Positions 20,248-30,596 of a stretch of 64,000 bases of DNA are shown here, one piece after another (within the stretch, counting starts at the first letter, position 1; each line of letters begins with the position of its first letter). The notes beneath the pieces were generated by a model. It did not search any database. It was not told the DNA's origin and saw only the letters and a program-made list of their open reading frames with translations. Origin of the DNA: an uncultured Lactobacillus sp. (GTDB lineage Bacteria > Bacillota > Bacilli > Lactobacillales > Lactobacillaceae); assembly GCF_947367125.1 (NCBI RefSeq), contig NZ_CANBCQ010000001.1, positions 1 through 64,000 of the forward strand. Direction: 5' to 3'. The position numbers were made by a program, and so were the translations under genes.

Positions 20248-20910
20248 TTATAAACAAATAATATTCTCAAATTTAGTCTTTAATTCTTGCAATACATCAG
20301 GATGAAGATAATTTTTAACATCGTATTCGTAGATATTGCAATCCTTATTATGAAAAATCCGCTTCCGGTTAAAGGGTGCTTTTGTTTGCAAAAGCGCGGT
20401 CAATTCTTGTTCAACCCGGATATCTTTTTGCGAGTCAACTAAAATAATAATTGGTAAAGCACCAGCAGGGGTAATTTCGGTATCTTGCAAAACAATCTTG
20501 CGAATCTCAATCGCGCCGCCACCAATTGAACAACCAGCCAGCTCAATTTTTTTCTGACCATCAGACATATCTAAAATGGCAGTATTGGGATGACCAATTG
20601 GGCTAGGTCCGTCTTCTTCGACAAAACGTAGATCTACTCCTTGCTGACGGGCAATTTCTGGTGATTTTGGTACCTGCAAGTCATCGGAATCAAAGCCTAA
20701 AATTCCGGCCGCAATGGCATAATCAGTGCCATGCCCGCGGTGGGTTTGGGCAAAAGAGTCATAATAATGGACGGTTATTTTATTTGGAATTTTGCCAAAA
20801 AGTTTATAGCCTGCCTGACCAATAGCGACTGCTCCTGCTGTATGTGAACTTGATGGGCCAACCATTACGGGGCCAATAATGTCAAAGACGCTTTTATACC
20901 GATTAGTCAT
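20248..20910 (-). CDS. sdaAB: L-serine dehydratase beta subunit
   Basis: FDIIGPVMVGPSSSHTAGAVAIG. Confidence 0.95.
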   Translation of the reverse strand: MTNRYKSVFDIIGPVMVGPSSSHTAGAVAIGQAGYKLFGKIPNKITVHYYDSFAQTHRGHGTDYAIAAGILGFDSDDLQVPKSPEIARQQGVDLRFVEEDGPSPIGHPNTAILDMSDGQKKIELAGCSIGGGAIEIRKIVLQDTEITPAGALPIIILVDSQKDIRVEQELTALLQTKAPFNRKRIFHNKDCNIYEYDVKNYLHPDVLQELKTKFENIICL

Positions 20911-21046
20911 TTTAATCCCTGCTTTGTAAGTATTCTGCTTTTAATTATAACGAATAATGGATAAATAATAAGAAAAGTTAAGCAAGATTTTGCATTTTTT
21001 ACTGCAATTTTGTCATAATGTAAGAAAAAGGAAAAGGAATAGTTAA

Positions 21047-21340
21047 ATGACTAAAGAAAAATCAGAATTAAAAGAAAACTTAAAGCATCTAGCTGATGAA
21101 AAAGGCAGTCAACAAGCAGTTTCTTATCAAGATTTATTTACTCCGCAATTTATGCAAAAGTACACTAGTTTTACAACGATTGAAGTTTTTGTGCAGGCAT
21201 TAGATGTTAAAGATTTTACGCAAATTGATCAACTAGCAGCGGACAAAATTGATCAATTTGTTAAAAAAGAGACTAAATTTGCTAGCTGGGCCGAAATGCA
21301 ACAAAAAGCGGTTAGCGAATACATGATAAGTTTATTTTAG
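21047..21340 (+). CDS. Hypothetical protein
   Basis: 97-aa ORF with SD (aaaaggaa) and terminator downstream. Confidence 0.7.
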   Translation: MTKEKSELKENLKHLADEKGSQQAVSYQDLFTPQFMQKYTSFTTIEVFVQALDVKDFTQIDQLAADKIDQFVKKETKFASWAEMQQKAVSEYMISLF

Positions 21341-21347
21341 GCAAAGA

Positions 21348-21377
21348 AAAAAAGCGAGCTTTTACTCGCTTTTTTAC
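21348..21377. terminator. Rho-independent terminator
   Basis: aaagcgag cttttac tcgctttttt. Confidence 0.75.
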
Positions 21378-22045
21378 TTCTCATGATAAATTGCTTTAAC
21401 TGTCACAATATCGCAAGGCTGGATGAGGTAGGCACGGTCAGGACTGATCGCTGAATTCATGACTGACGGTTGACTATCATCGTGCATTAGACCAATGGCA
21501 TGACCTAATTCGTGTTCCGCAATTGCTAAGCCAACTTGCGGAGCAGTTTGATGCATAAAGTAGTCATTGAGGTAAATACTTGAACCATATCGGTAACCAT
21601 CTGGCACGTTAGGCATCTCAGTTAAGCCGCCCCAGCTTGTAGCTCCGTAGTTATTATTGTTGACGCGGATATTAGCCTGAGTAGGATTTTGTGTTTACTT
21701 AAATTCAAAGACATTAGTGTCATTCCAAGCTTGCATTGCCGCTAAAACTGTCGCGTAATCAGGTTTGCTCGTACTAATCTTGATGAAGACATTGGCCGCC
21801 GGTTTTTGTAATTTCCTGACCTTGCTCTTGATGTCGTCATCAACTTTTAGTTTGCAAGCGGCTTTTTTCTTCTTATTATTTTTCTTAGTATTCTGCTTAT
21901 TCTTTTTAACTTTTTTAGTGGTCTTTTTGTTTTTACTAGCTGCTTGAACTGGTGCTGGCGTAAAGGCTTCAGTGATTGTAACGGCACTGGTTAAAAGCAT
22001 TAATAGAACAACTAATTTTTTCAAAAAATTATATAAGTGAGCCAT
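21374..22045 (-). pseudogene. Secreted matrixin-like Zn metalloprotease interrupted by one in-frame TAA (~21695-21697)
   Basis: Same frame on both sides of stop; N-term signal peptide; C-term AIAEHELGHAIGLMHDDSQPSVMN (HExxHxxGxxH). Confidence 0.8.
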
Positions 22046-22063
22046 CTACTTTCGTTTTAATTG

Positions 22064-23413
22064 TTAATCTTCTTGCTTTTCTGCATCTTTAGGATAATTC
22101 ATTTGTAGACGCAAAGCTTCATAGATCGGTTTGCCACCAAGTAAGTCAAGCACGTAGTAGGCGATAAAAGTGGCAATAATCATTGGCAAGACTTGTTGGA
22201 CAGTCCCGATCATTTCTGTTAAAAGCATGATTGCGGTAAAAGGCGCTTTTTCAATTGCCCCAAAATAGGCCGCCATGGAGATAACTAAGATGTGTGGGAA
22301 GTAAGTTGGCGCAATAATTTGTCCTTTAATCAATAAATTAGCGCAAATTATTCCTAAAAGCGCACCTAGTACCAAAATCGGCATAAAGATACCACCAGGT
22401 ACAGATGAGCCGTAGGAAAGCATTGAAAAGATAAAGCGAATAACGAAAAATAAAACTGGAAGCAGTAGGAAATCCCAGCCACTATAAATTTTAACGTTCC
22501 AGTTAAGGTTGAATATATTGTCAATTAAAACGTGTGACCCGCCAAGTAAGTGAGCATTGAATAACCCAACTGGAATGATCAAAATGAATGGAATAATGCT
22601 GTGGTAAGCAGCTGGTAATTTCTTTATTTTGCTAAACCAAGGCTTTAAATTAAGCAAAGTATATTGGTAAAGGTAGGCTAGTAAACCTAAAAAGATACCG
22701 ATTATCGGTAAAGTCCAATATGCCTTAACCGGTAAGTAGCCGTTTACGGGCAAGTATAAACAAGGCCGGTTGCCAAAGAAGAGAATGGTGACGAAGTCGG
22801 CTGAAAACGTTGCTGCTAAGACAGCAACAACGTTCTTCGGCTTAAAGCTAAAAGTGATTTCTTCTACTAAAAAGAGCGCACCAGCAATCGGGGCACTAAA
22901 AGCTGCAGCTAAACCGGCAGCGACGCCACATTCTTGCAAGGTTCTGATATTTTCGCGTTTAAATGCTGTTTCTGCTAGACCTTGACCAACCATCGCACCC
23001 ATTTCAATACATGGACCTTCACGACCTAGCATTAAGCCAGGGCAGATGGCAAGTAATCCGCCAATAAATTTCCGCCATAAAATGGACCACCAAGGCATTT
23101 TGTTTTCGTCTAAAAGAACAGCCTCAATTTGCGGAACCCCAGAGCCGATTACCTGGTCGAGGTAAGGGGCGATGATTTTGCCTAGCACAATCGTGATGAC
23201 GACCATTAATATAATATAAGGCAGAATTAAAATTGGCTTGGCTGCCATTTGCGGATAAATATGGTAGAGTAGCTGCATCGTCTGATCGATGATCCAGCGA
23301 AACACACTCACAATTAAGCCGGTCACTAAGCCAACTGCAATTGCCTGAATTAATAACTTAGTAATATTGCTAGAAAAAGGTTTAGCTAAAATTTGTTTTG
23401 CATCTTTAATCAT
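22064..23413 (-). CDS. ClC-family chloride channel/antiporter
   Basis: GSGVPQIE, GREGPCIEMGAMVG, GGIFMPILVLGA. Confidence 0.95.
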   Translation of the reverse strand: MIKDAKQILAKPFSSNITKLLIQAIAVGLVTGLIVSVFRWIIDQTMQLLYHIYPQMAAKPILILPYIILMVVITIVLGKIIAPYLDQVIGSGVPQIEAVLLDENKMPWWSILWRKFIGGLLAICPGLMLGREGPCIEMGAMVGQGLAETAFKRENIRTLQECGVAAGLAAAFSAPIAGALFLVEEITFSFKPKNVVAVLAATFSADFVTILFFGNRPCLYLPVNGYLPVKAYWTLPIIGIFLGLLAYLYQYTLLNLKPWFSKIKKLPAAYHSIIPFILIIPVGLFNAHLLGGSHVLIDNIFNLNWNVKIYSGWDFLLLPVLFFVIRFIFSMLSYGSSVPGGIFMPILVLGALLGIICANLLIKGQIIAPTYFPHILVISMAAYFGAIEKAPFTAIMLLTEMIGTVQQVLPMIIATFIAYYVLDLLGGKPIYEALRLQMNYPKDAEKQED

Positions 23414-23508
23414 TCTCGCATCTCTTTCCCTTATTGCTGATGATACATCCTTTCTTATCCTAACAGAAGAAAATACAAAAAACAGTTATAATTTTGCTAA
23501 AACAGCCA

Positions 23509-24150
23509 TTATTTTTGTAAAAATTGAACTTCCCAATCATAAACGTGGCGGATGTGAGCTTTTAAGGCGTTGGAAGCAGCTAAAATGTCTCTTTTTTCAA
23601 TCGCGGTAATAATATTCATGATCTCCTTAACTGATGATTTCATGCAGCGATCGTTGTCAACAATTGCATAGCGCATGCGATTAGTTTGGGTTCGCAGAAG
23701 ATCCAACGTTTTCTGAATAGTGGGATTGCCTGTATTTTCAGTCAAAAAAACGTGAAATAACTCGTCAAGTTTAAGATAAGCCTGCCAATCTTGCTTTTGT
23801 AAAATTAATTGGAATTTTTGCCCATATTCCTGCACTAATTGTTGATCAAGGTTAGGAAAGTTTTTCTCTAAAGCATAGCTCTCCAGTAGCGAGCGCAGGT
23901 CATAATTGTCTTTTAATTCAGCTAAAGTAATTTGACACACGCTCGTTTTTTGACCTTGTCTGGTTAGTAGACCTTCAGTCTCAAGTTGCTTAATTGCTTC
24001 TCTAATTGGGGTACGGGACATCTGCAATTTGATACACATTTGATTTTCTGATAATGAGTGTCCTGGCTTGAAATGACCGTTGATAATTTGCTCTTTAAGA
24101 TATTGGTAGGCTTTTTCTTGATTGTTCATTACTTTCTCCCTTAGTTTCAT
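23509..24150 (-). CDS. GntR-family transcriptional regulator (FadR-type)
   Basis: wHTH GHFKPGHSLSENQMCIKLQMSRTPIREAIKQLETEGLL. Confidence 0.9.
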   Translation of the reverse strand: MKLREKVMNNQEKAYQYLKEQIINGHFKPGHSLSENQMCIKLQMSRTPIREAIKQLETEGLLTRQGQKTSVCQITLAELKDNYDLRSLLESYALEKNFPNLDQQLVQEYGQKFQLILQKQDWQAYLKLDELFHVFLTENTGNPTIQKTLDLLRTQTNRMRYAIVDNDRCMKSSVKEIMNIITAIEKRDILAASNALKAHIRHVYDWEVQFLQK

Positions 24151-24284
24151 ACTTGATTTTACAATACTTTTTTAGAAAAAACTTGGATACAGGTTCTTCT
24201 TACTAGTCCATTGACTTACAAAATATAAGCGTTACTATTTAATTGTAAGTTAAAATGAATGTTAAAAAATTAAGGAGGTTCATC

Positions 24285-24932
24285 ATGACTAAAATTACAG
24301 TACTTGGAGCCAGTGGGCAAATTGCTCAATTAGCAGAAAAATTATTTTTAAAAGATAACAATAATGAATTAGTTTTATTCTTGCGTCACCCACAGAAATT
24401 GAACCAGAGTGAGCTTGATAAAAGACGGGAAAAGATCATTGTCGGGGATGCCAGCAAGCTTGCTGAATTGTTGCCAGCCATTCAAGGCGCGGATATAGTT
24501 TATGCCAATTTAGCAGGATCAAATATTGAAGATCAAGCAAAAACTGTCGTTAAAGCAATGGATGAAGCGGGTGTTAAGCGATTGATCTGGATTTCATCAT
24601 TAGGCGTTTATGATGAAGTTCCCGGTAAATTCGGCGAATGGAATAAAAATATTTTGGGTTCATACCTAACTACTTATCGAGCTGCTGCGGACCAAGTTAC
24701 AACAAGTAATTTAGACTACACGATTATTCGTCCTGCTTGGTTAACCAATAAAGATGAAGTTGATTATGAGATGACTAAAGGCGCTAATACACCGTTTAAG
24801 GGCACTGAAGTATCGCGTTTGAGCGTAGCCAGTTATGTCAATGATTTGGTCGAAAATCCAAGTAAGGATATTCAAGCAAATGTTGGTTTGAACAAACCAA
24901 ATACAGATGGTGACAAGCCAGCTTGGTATTAA
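24285..24932 (+). CDS. NAD(P)H-binding SDR-like oxidoreductase
   Basis: MTKITVLGASGQIAQLAEKLF; VKRLIWISSLGVYDE; SD aaggaggt. Confidence 0.9.
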   Translation: MTKITVLGASGQIAQLAEKLFLKDNNNELVLFLRHPQKLNQSELDKRREKIIVGDASKLAELLPAIQGADIVYANLAGSNIEDQAKTVVKAMDEAGVKRLIWISSLGVYDEVPGKFGEWNKNILGSYLTTYRAAADQVTTSNLDYTIIRPAWLTNKDEVDYEMTKGANTPFKGTEVSRLSVASYVNDLVENPSKDIQANVGLNKPNTDGDKPAWY

Positions 24933-24937
24933 AGCAA

Positions 24938-24980
24938 AATAAGACTAGTTTCGTAGGTGAAACTAATCTTATTTTTTCTT
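24938..24980. terminator. Bidirectional terminator
   Basis: aataagactagtttc gtaggt gaaactaatcttatt tttt. Confidence 0.75.
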
Positions 24981-24993
24981 TTATTAGTATTTT

Positions 24994-25632
24994 TTATTTA
25001 GCAAACTTTTTGCCCCAAGCCCAAGGATCTTCGTGCCAGGTCTTCAGTACATCATACTGGACAGCAGAAAGATGGCCTGACTCTTTTTCTTTTTGGAGTA
25101 GTTCTGGATAAGAGAGAAGCGGAGCGTATTTTACATTCGCTTTAGCAAAGTTTTCTTTAGCATCTGGTAAATAATAGGTAAAAATTGATGAAACACCGAT
25201 GACCTGACCACCATCTTTTTCGGTAGCTTTGACTGCATTTAAAACAGAACCACCGGTCGTAATTAGGTCGTCAATTAAGACAATTTGATCATTTTTGCTA
25301 AAACGGCCTTCAATTTGGCGGCCTTTGCCGTGATCTTTCGGCTTAGGACGGACGTAGATCATTGGCAGGTGCAATTTATCAGCGACCCAGGCAGCGTGGG
25401 GAATTCCTGCCGTGGCAACCCCGCCAATGATTGTCGCATTAGGAAATTCTTTAGCAATTAAATTAGCTAGGTCACTAGCGATTATCTCGCGCAATTCTGG
25501 GTAAGAAACTGTTAGTCTAAGATCAGTGTAGATTGGTGAAAGCATCCCACTAGCATAGGTAAAAGGCTGATCAGGTGAGATTGTAATAATTTTTTCTTGG
25601 ATAAGTTGGTTAATAATTTGATTTTGATGCAT
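24994..25632 (-). CDS. pyrE: Orotate phosphoribosyltransferase
   Basis: PRPP motif QIVLIDDLITTGGSVL; start MHQNQII chosen. Confidence 0.95.
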   Translation of the reverse strand: MHQNQIINQLIQEKIITISPDQPFTYASGMLSPIYTDLRLTVSYPELREIIASDLANLIAKEFPNATIIGGVATAGIPHAAWVADKLHLPMIYVRPKPKDHGKGRQIEGRFSKNDQIVLIDDLITTGGSVLNAVKATEKDGGQVIGVSSIFTYYLPDAKENFAKANVKYAPLLSYPELLQKEKESGHLSAVQYDVLKTWHEDPWAWGKKFAK

Positions 25633-25633
25633 T

Positions 25634-26338
25634 TTAGTTAAACTCTTTCTTAATTGCTTCATATGCTGTTTGGGGGTCAGTAGCTAAGGTAATGGGGCGA
25701 CCAACCACGATGGCACTTGAACCCCATTTTTTAGCCTGGGCTGGTGTAGCAACCCGAGATTGATCATCTTTAGCATTGCCAGCAGGGCGGATACCCGGTG
25801 TAACGTATAAAAAATCATCGCCGATTTGCTCATGTAATTCTTTTACTTCAAGTGGAGAACAGATAACGCCATCTGCCCCAGAATTCTTCGCCATTTGCGC
25901 TAGCGCCAGCACTTGCTTTTTCATCGGCAGGGCACAATTTTGTTCATGAAGCAGGACCTCATCAGAAATTGAAGTTAATTCAGTTACCGCCAATAATTTA
26001 GGCACACTTTTGCCAATCGGCGTACCAGCAATTAGTCCATCTTTAGCGGCTTTAATCATTTGACTGCCACCTAAAGCATGTACCGTAGTAAAAGTAATTC
26101 CTAAACCAGCCAAGGCTTTAGCGCCGTTATAAACAGTATTGGGAATGTCATGCAATTTTAAATCTAAAAAGATCTTGTAGCCTTGGTCGGCTAATTGCTT
26201 AACTAATTGACTGCCAGTGTGATAGAACAACTCCATGCCGACTTTGATAAAGACATCTTTTGGCTGGCCTAATTTAGGCAAAAGCCGCTGCAATTGCGCT
26301 TGGTTATCAATGTCTAAGGCAACTATTACTGGTCTCAT
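25634..26338 (-). CDS. pyrF: Orotidine 5'-phosphate decarboxylase
   Basis: IFLDLKLHDIPNTV, VTPGIRPAG. Confidence 0.97.
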   Translation of the reverse strand: MRPVIVALDIDNQAQLQRLLPKLGQPKDVFIKVGMELFYHTGSQLVKQLADQGYKIFLDLKLHDIPNTVYNGAKALAGLGITFTTVHALGGSQMIKAAKDGLIAGTPIGKSVPKLLAVTELTSISDEVLLHEQNCALPMKKQVLALAQMAKNSGADGVICSPLEVKELHEQIGDDFLYVTPGIRPAGNAKDDQSRVATPAQAKKWGSSAIVVGRPITLATDPQTAYEAIKKEFN

Positions 26339-26343
26339 AATTT

Positions 26344-26455
26344 TCCTCCGTCAAAAAAAGTCTATACCCAGCGCAGAGAGACACCAGGTATAGACTTTCC
26401 CTAGATAATTTAAGCCAATATTTTGTACTTGCGGTCTCTCTGTACCGTTTAAAGT
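26344..26455 (-). promoter_or_regulatory. PyrR-type attenuator upstream of pyrFE
   Basis: Minus RNA: ggtacAGAGAGACcgcaag ... terminator aaagtctatacctggtGTCTCTCTgcgctgggtatagacttttttt; AGAGAGAC and GTCTCTCT are complementary. Confidence 0.85.
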
Positions 26456-26591
26456 CTGATCAAAGTGAAGTTTAACATCTCAAAAACAAAAAAACAAATA
26501 AATTTTTTGCTTGGAAAAAATAAAAATCGCGTGTAAAATCATTTTTTGAAAAAATAAAGAATGTCCGTGAGCATTCATTTTGGAGGAAAAA

Positions 26592-27512
26592 ATGGTTAAT
26601 ACACATGTTAAATTACCCGGTTTAGATTTGAAAAATCCGATTATGCCTGCAAGTGGTACTTTTGGCTTCGGCGATGTAGCAGCTAAAGAATTTGATTTAA
26701 ATGAATTAGGAGCAATGGTGATCAAAACAACTACACCACGTGCTACCATGGGTAATCCGCAACCGCAAATTGCGGTGTTAAACGATGGCGTTTTAAATTC
26801 AGTAGGCCTGACTAATCCTGGCGTTGATCAGGTGATCAGTGAAAAATTAACTCCATTAAGGCAGCAGTATCCAGCTTTACCGATTATGGCTAGCGTTGGC
26901 GGCGAAAGTAGGGCAGACTATGTTGAAGTGGCGCAGAAGTTGTCAAATTCTGGCTTGGTTAACGCCTTAGAAATTAATGTTTCTTGCCCTAATGTGGCCC
27001 AAGGCGGCATGAGTTTTGGGGTGCATCCCGAGGTAGTTGAGGAATTGACTAAGCAGATTAAAGCAGTCGTTGATGTGCCAATTTATGTCAAATTAACGCC
27101 TAATGTGACTGATATAACATCGATTGCGCAAGCTGCCGAAAAAGGCGGCGCGGATGGGCTCTCCATGATTAACACTGTTTTGGGGATGCGCATTGATGTG
27201 AAAGCCAGAAGGCCTTTGTTAGGACACAACTTGGGCGGTCTTTCTGGTGAAGCAGTTAAGCCAATTGCAATTAGAATGATTAATCAAGTTTATCAAGCAA
27301 CACACCTGCCAATTATTGGCATGGGCGGAATTGGTTCAATCCAAGATGTAGTTGAATTTATGCTGGCTGGTGCTAGTGCCGTAGCAGTAGGAACGGCGCA
27401 TTTTCAAGACCATCTTGCCGCTAAGGATCTGGCAGAGGATTTACCCCAAGAGCTTGAAAAATTAGGTATTCAAGATATCAATGAATTAGTTGGTCAAGTA
27501 AAATTTAATTAA
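26592..27512 (+). CDS. pyrD: Dihydroorotate dehydrogenase, class 1B catalytic-subunit type
   Basis: [25 protein letters not shown] (Cys active site), [27 protein letters not shown]. Confidence 0.93.
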   Translation: MVNTHVKLPGLDLKNPIMPASGTFGFGDVAAKEFDLNELGAMVIKTTTPRATMGNPQPQIAVLNDGVLNSVGLTNPGVDQVISEKLTPLRQQYPALPIMASVGGESRADYVEVAQKLSNSGLVNALEINVSCPNVAQGGMSFGVHPEVVEELTKQIKAVVDVPIYVKLTPNVTDITSIAQAAEKGGADGLSMINTVLGMRIDVKARRPLLGHNLGGLSGEAVKPIAIRMINQVYQATHLPIIGMGGIGSIQDVVEFMLAGASAVAVGTAHFQDHLAAKDLAEDLPQELEKLGIQDINELVGQVKFN

Positions 27513-27564
27513 CGCTTGACAATCATTGTCAATTACAGTAACTTTAAAGCAATGAATGTCCTTT

Positions 27565-27662
27565 AAAATTAGTCCCGTGAGGCTAGCAAGGTAGGCTTAA
27601 ATTTAAGTTTTGACTTTTATGGTGAGCTCCTAGTCTCAAGTGGATTAGGAGCTTTTTTTATG
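27565..27662 (+). promoter_or_regulatory. PyrR-type attenuator upstream of pyrR
   Basis: AGTCCCGTGAGGCTAGCAAGG PyrR-loop-like, then terminator gctcctagtctcaagtggattaggagcttttttt. Confidence 0.85.
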
Positions 27663-27681
27663 GGCAGATTAGGAGAGAAAA

Positions 27682-28224
27682 ATGGCAAAAGAAATTTGGG
27701 ATGCAATGGCAATGAAGCGTGCCTTAACCCGGATCACTTACGAAATTATTGAACAAAATAAAGGAACCGATGATTTAGTTTTGGTCGGGATTAAGACTCG
27801 CGGCGTTTACTTGGCACAGCGAATTCATGATCGAATCCAAAAACTAGAAGGCGTTGATGTACCGGTTGGTGAATTGGACATCACTTTGTACCGTGATGAC
27901 CGTCATGATGCTAGTTTGAAGCAAGATCCAGTGGTCAACTCTGATCAAGTTGGTGTAGACATTGACGATAAACGCGTTGTGTTAGTCGATGACGTGATCT
28001 ACACCGGCCGAACAATTAGAGCAGCCATGGATGCTTTGATGCATGTGGGACGGCCAGCGTCAATTAGAGTAGCAATTCTAGTTGATCGCGGTCACCGTGA
28101 ATTACCAATCCGCGCTGATTTTGTTGGTAAAAATATTCCAACTTCTGCTGATGAACAAGTTGCAGTTAACGTAATTGAAAAAGACGGCAAAGATTCAGTT
28201 GAATTGAAGGCTTTGCCAAAATAA
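27682..28224 (+). CDS. pyrR: PyrR bifunctional pyr operon regulator/uracil phosphoribosyltransferase
   Basis: [20 protein letters not shown]. Confidence 0.97.
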   Translation: MAKEIWDAMAMKRALTRITYEIIEQNKGTDDLVLVGIKTRGVYLAQRIHDRIQKLEGVDVPVGELDITLYRDDRHDASLKQDPVVNSDQVGVDIDDKRVVLVDDVIYTGRTIRAAMDALMHVGRPASIRVAILVDRGHRELPIRADFVGKNIPTSADEQVAVNVIEKDGKDSVELKALPK

Positions 28225-28255
28225 AAAAGAAAATAGTTAAATATCCAACCATTTA

Positions 28256-28346
28256 ATTGACTCCAGAGAGGGCCAGAAGGGTTGATTTCTTTTCGCATAC
28301 GCAAAAAGACTAGCCTGGAGCAATTAAATGCTTCAGGCTTTTTTGT
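28256..28346 (+). promoter_or_regulatory. PyrR-type attenuator upstream of pyrB
   Basis: GACTCCAGAGAGGGCCAGAAGGG PyrR-loop-like, then terminator agcctggagcaattaaatgcttcaggcttttttg. Confidence 0.9.
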
Positions 28347-28362
28347 ATAGAAAGAACAAACA

Positions 28363-29319
28363 ATGGAAAATTTAAATCTTGTCAGTTTACCACATTTTGT
28401 TAGTGTTGAAGATCTTACTAATGAAGAAGTTGCCGCTTTAATTAAGCGGGCTGAATACTTCAAACAAGGCGGCGCAACACCACGTTTAACTAAGTCAGTT
28501 TATGTTACTAATATGTTTTTTGAAGATTCATCTAGAACACATACTAGCTTTGAAATGGCAGAAAGAAAATTAGGTTTGACAGTCATTCCTTTTGATCCAG
28601 CACATTCATCAGTTAATAAAGGCGAAACCTTATATGATACTTCATTAGTCATGAATGCCTTGGGCGTTGATCTAGAAGTAATCCGTCATTCACAAAATGA
28701 ATACTACGACGATTTGATTAACTTAAAGCCTCACCAACATTTAAACATTGGCGTTATTAATGCTGGTGACGGCAGCGGACAGCACCCTAGTCAATGCATG
28801 TTAGACATGATGACTATTCATGAACATTTTGGTCATTTTAAAGGCTTGAAAGTGGCTATCGTCGGCGACATTACCAATTCGCGCGTAGCTAAAAGTGATA
28901 TGGAGCTTTTGACTAAGTTAGGGGCAAAAGTTTACTTCTCTGGTCCTGACTACTGGTATGACCGAGAATTTGACCAATATGGCAAATACGAAGAACTTGA
29001 TCAATTAGTCCCAGAAATGGATGTGATGATGCTTTTGCGGGTGCAACATGAACGCCATTTGGGTGATCCGAATGAAAAAACTTTTGATGCCAAGGCCTAC
29101 CATGAAAAATACGGAATTAATCACCAGCGCTATGACCAATTAAAAAAGGACACAATTATCATGCATCCCGGTCCAATTAACCATGACGTTGAACTTAGTG
29201 GTGACTTAGTTGAAAGCGACAAGTGCATGTTTGTCCAGCAAATGCAAAATGGCGTCTTCATGCGCATGGCAATGATTGAAGCAGTCTTGCGTGGTAGAAA
29301 GCTTGGAGGTTTAGCATAA
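28363..29319 (+). CDS. pyrB: Aspartate carbamoyltransferase catalytic subunit
   Basis: [32 protein letters not shown]. Confidence 0.97.
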   Translation: MENLNLVSLPHFVSVEDLTNEEVAALIKRAEYFKQGGATPRLTKSVYVTNMFFEDSSRTHTSFEMAERKLGLTVIPFDPAHSSVNKGETLYDTSLVMNALGVDLEVIRHSQNEYYDDLINLKPHQHLNIGVINAGDGSGQHPSQCMLDMMTIHEHFGHFKGLKVAIVGDITNSRVAKSDMELLTKLGAKVYFSGPDYWYDREFDQYGKYEELDQLVPEMDVMMLLRVQHERHLGDPNEKTFDAKAYHEKYGINHQRYDQLKKDTIIMHPGPINHDVELSGDLVESDKCMFVQQMQNGVFMRMAMIEAVLRGRKLGGLA

Positions 29320-30596
29320 TGACGACAGCAATCAAGAATGGGATAGTTTACCAGAATGGTCGCTTAATTAAAGCGGATGTTTTGCTTGAAGCAGGAAAAA
29401 TTAAGGCTATCGGGACTAATTTAACTGGGGAGCAAACAATTGATGCAACTGGCAAGTTGGTCAGCCCCGGTTTAGTGGATGTGCATGTTCATTACCGGGA
29501 CCCGGGTCAAACATATAAGGAAGATATCAGAACAGGAAGCGAAGCTGCAGCTCATGGCGGCTTTACCACAGTTGGGGCAATGCCAAATGTGACACCAGTG
29601 CCGAATACGCCAGCTTTAATGAAAAAGATGGTACAAGAAAATCAGGCTAAGGGAATTGTTCATATTTTTCAGTATGGCCCAATTACTAATGGTGAAACCA
29701 CCGACATCATCCCTGATTATGCCGCCTTGAAAAAAGCTGGAGCTTTTGCCCTCAGCAATGATGGTCACGGCGTGCAGACGGCGCAAACCATGTACTTGGC
29801 CATGCAAAAAGCTAAGAAAAATGATTTGATTATTGCTACCCACGCCCAAGATGATTCGCTTTTTAACCACGGCATTGTGAACGAAGGAAGCAAAGCTCAA
29901 GAATTAAATTTGCCACCAGTAACTGAACTAGCAGAAACTACGCAAATTGCGCGCGATTTATTATTAGCACAAAAAACAGGCGTCCATTATCACATTTGTC
30001 ATGTTTCAACTAAGACCAGCGTCGAATTGGTGCGCATGGCTAAAGCGCGCGGAATCAATGTTACTTGTGAAGTTGCGCCGCACCATCTTCTGTTAACCGA
30101 TGAGGACATTCCTAAGGACAACGGCTATTACAAGATGAATCCGCCATTAAGAAGCAAAGAAGATCAAGCGGCCCTCTTGGTTGGCCTGCTAGACGACACA
30201 ATTGATTTGATTGCGACTGATCATGCCCCACATGCTAAGAATGAAAAAGAGGGTGGCATGAAAGAAGCAGCCTTTGGCATTACCGGCAGTGAAACAGCTT
30301 TTTCTAACTTATATACTAAGTTTGTCAAAGAAGAAAAAGTATTTACCTTGGAGCAGTTGTTATCATGGCTAACTGATCAACCAGCTAAAGTCTTTAATTT
30401 GCAAAAAGCTGGAGTACTTGAACCTGGTCGGCCCGCTGACATTGCGGTCTTTGATCTTGATCATGAAACAGAATTAAAAGAAAAAGACTATAAGTCAAAG
30501 GGCGTTAATACCCCATTTACCGGTAGCAAAGTTTACGGGGCGACAGTGATGACAATGGTTGATGGTCAAGTTGTCTATAGAAGAGAGGAAGAATAA
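29319..30596 (+). CDS. pyrC: Dihydroorotase
   Basis: GLVDVHVHYRDPGQTYKEDI; DLIATDHAPH. Confidence 0.97.
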   Translation: MTTAIKNGIVYQNGRLIKADVLLEAGKIKAIGTNLTGEQTIDATGKLVSPGLVDVHVHYRDPGQTYKEDIRTGSEAAAHGGFTTVGAMPNVTPVPNTPALMKKMVQENQAKGIVHIFQYGPITNGETTDIIPDYAALKKAGAFALSNDGHGVQTAQTMYLAMQKAKKNDLIIATHAQDDSLFNHGIVNEGSKAQELNLPPVTELAETTQIARDLLLAQKTGVHYHICHVSTKTSVELVRMAKARGINVTCEVAPHHLLLTDEDIPKDNGYYKMNPPLRSKEDQAALLVGLLDDTIDLIATDHAPHAKNEKEGGMKEAAFGITGSETAFSNLYTKFVKEEKVFTLEQLLSWLTDQPAKVFNLQKAGVLEPGRPADIAVFDLDHETELKEKDYKSKGVNTPFTGSKVYGATVMTMVDGQVVYRREEE

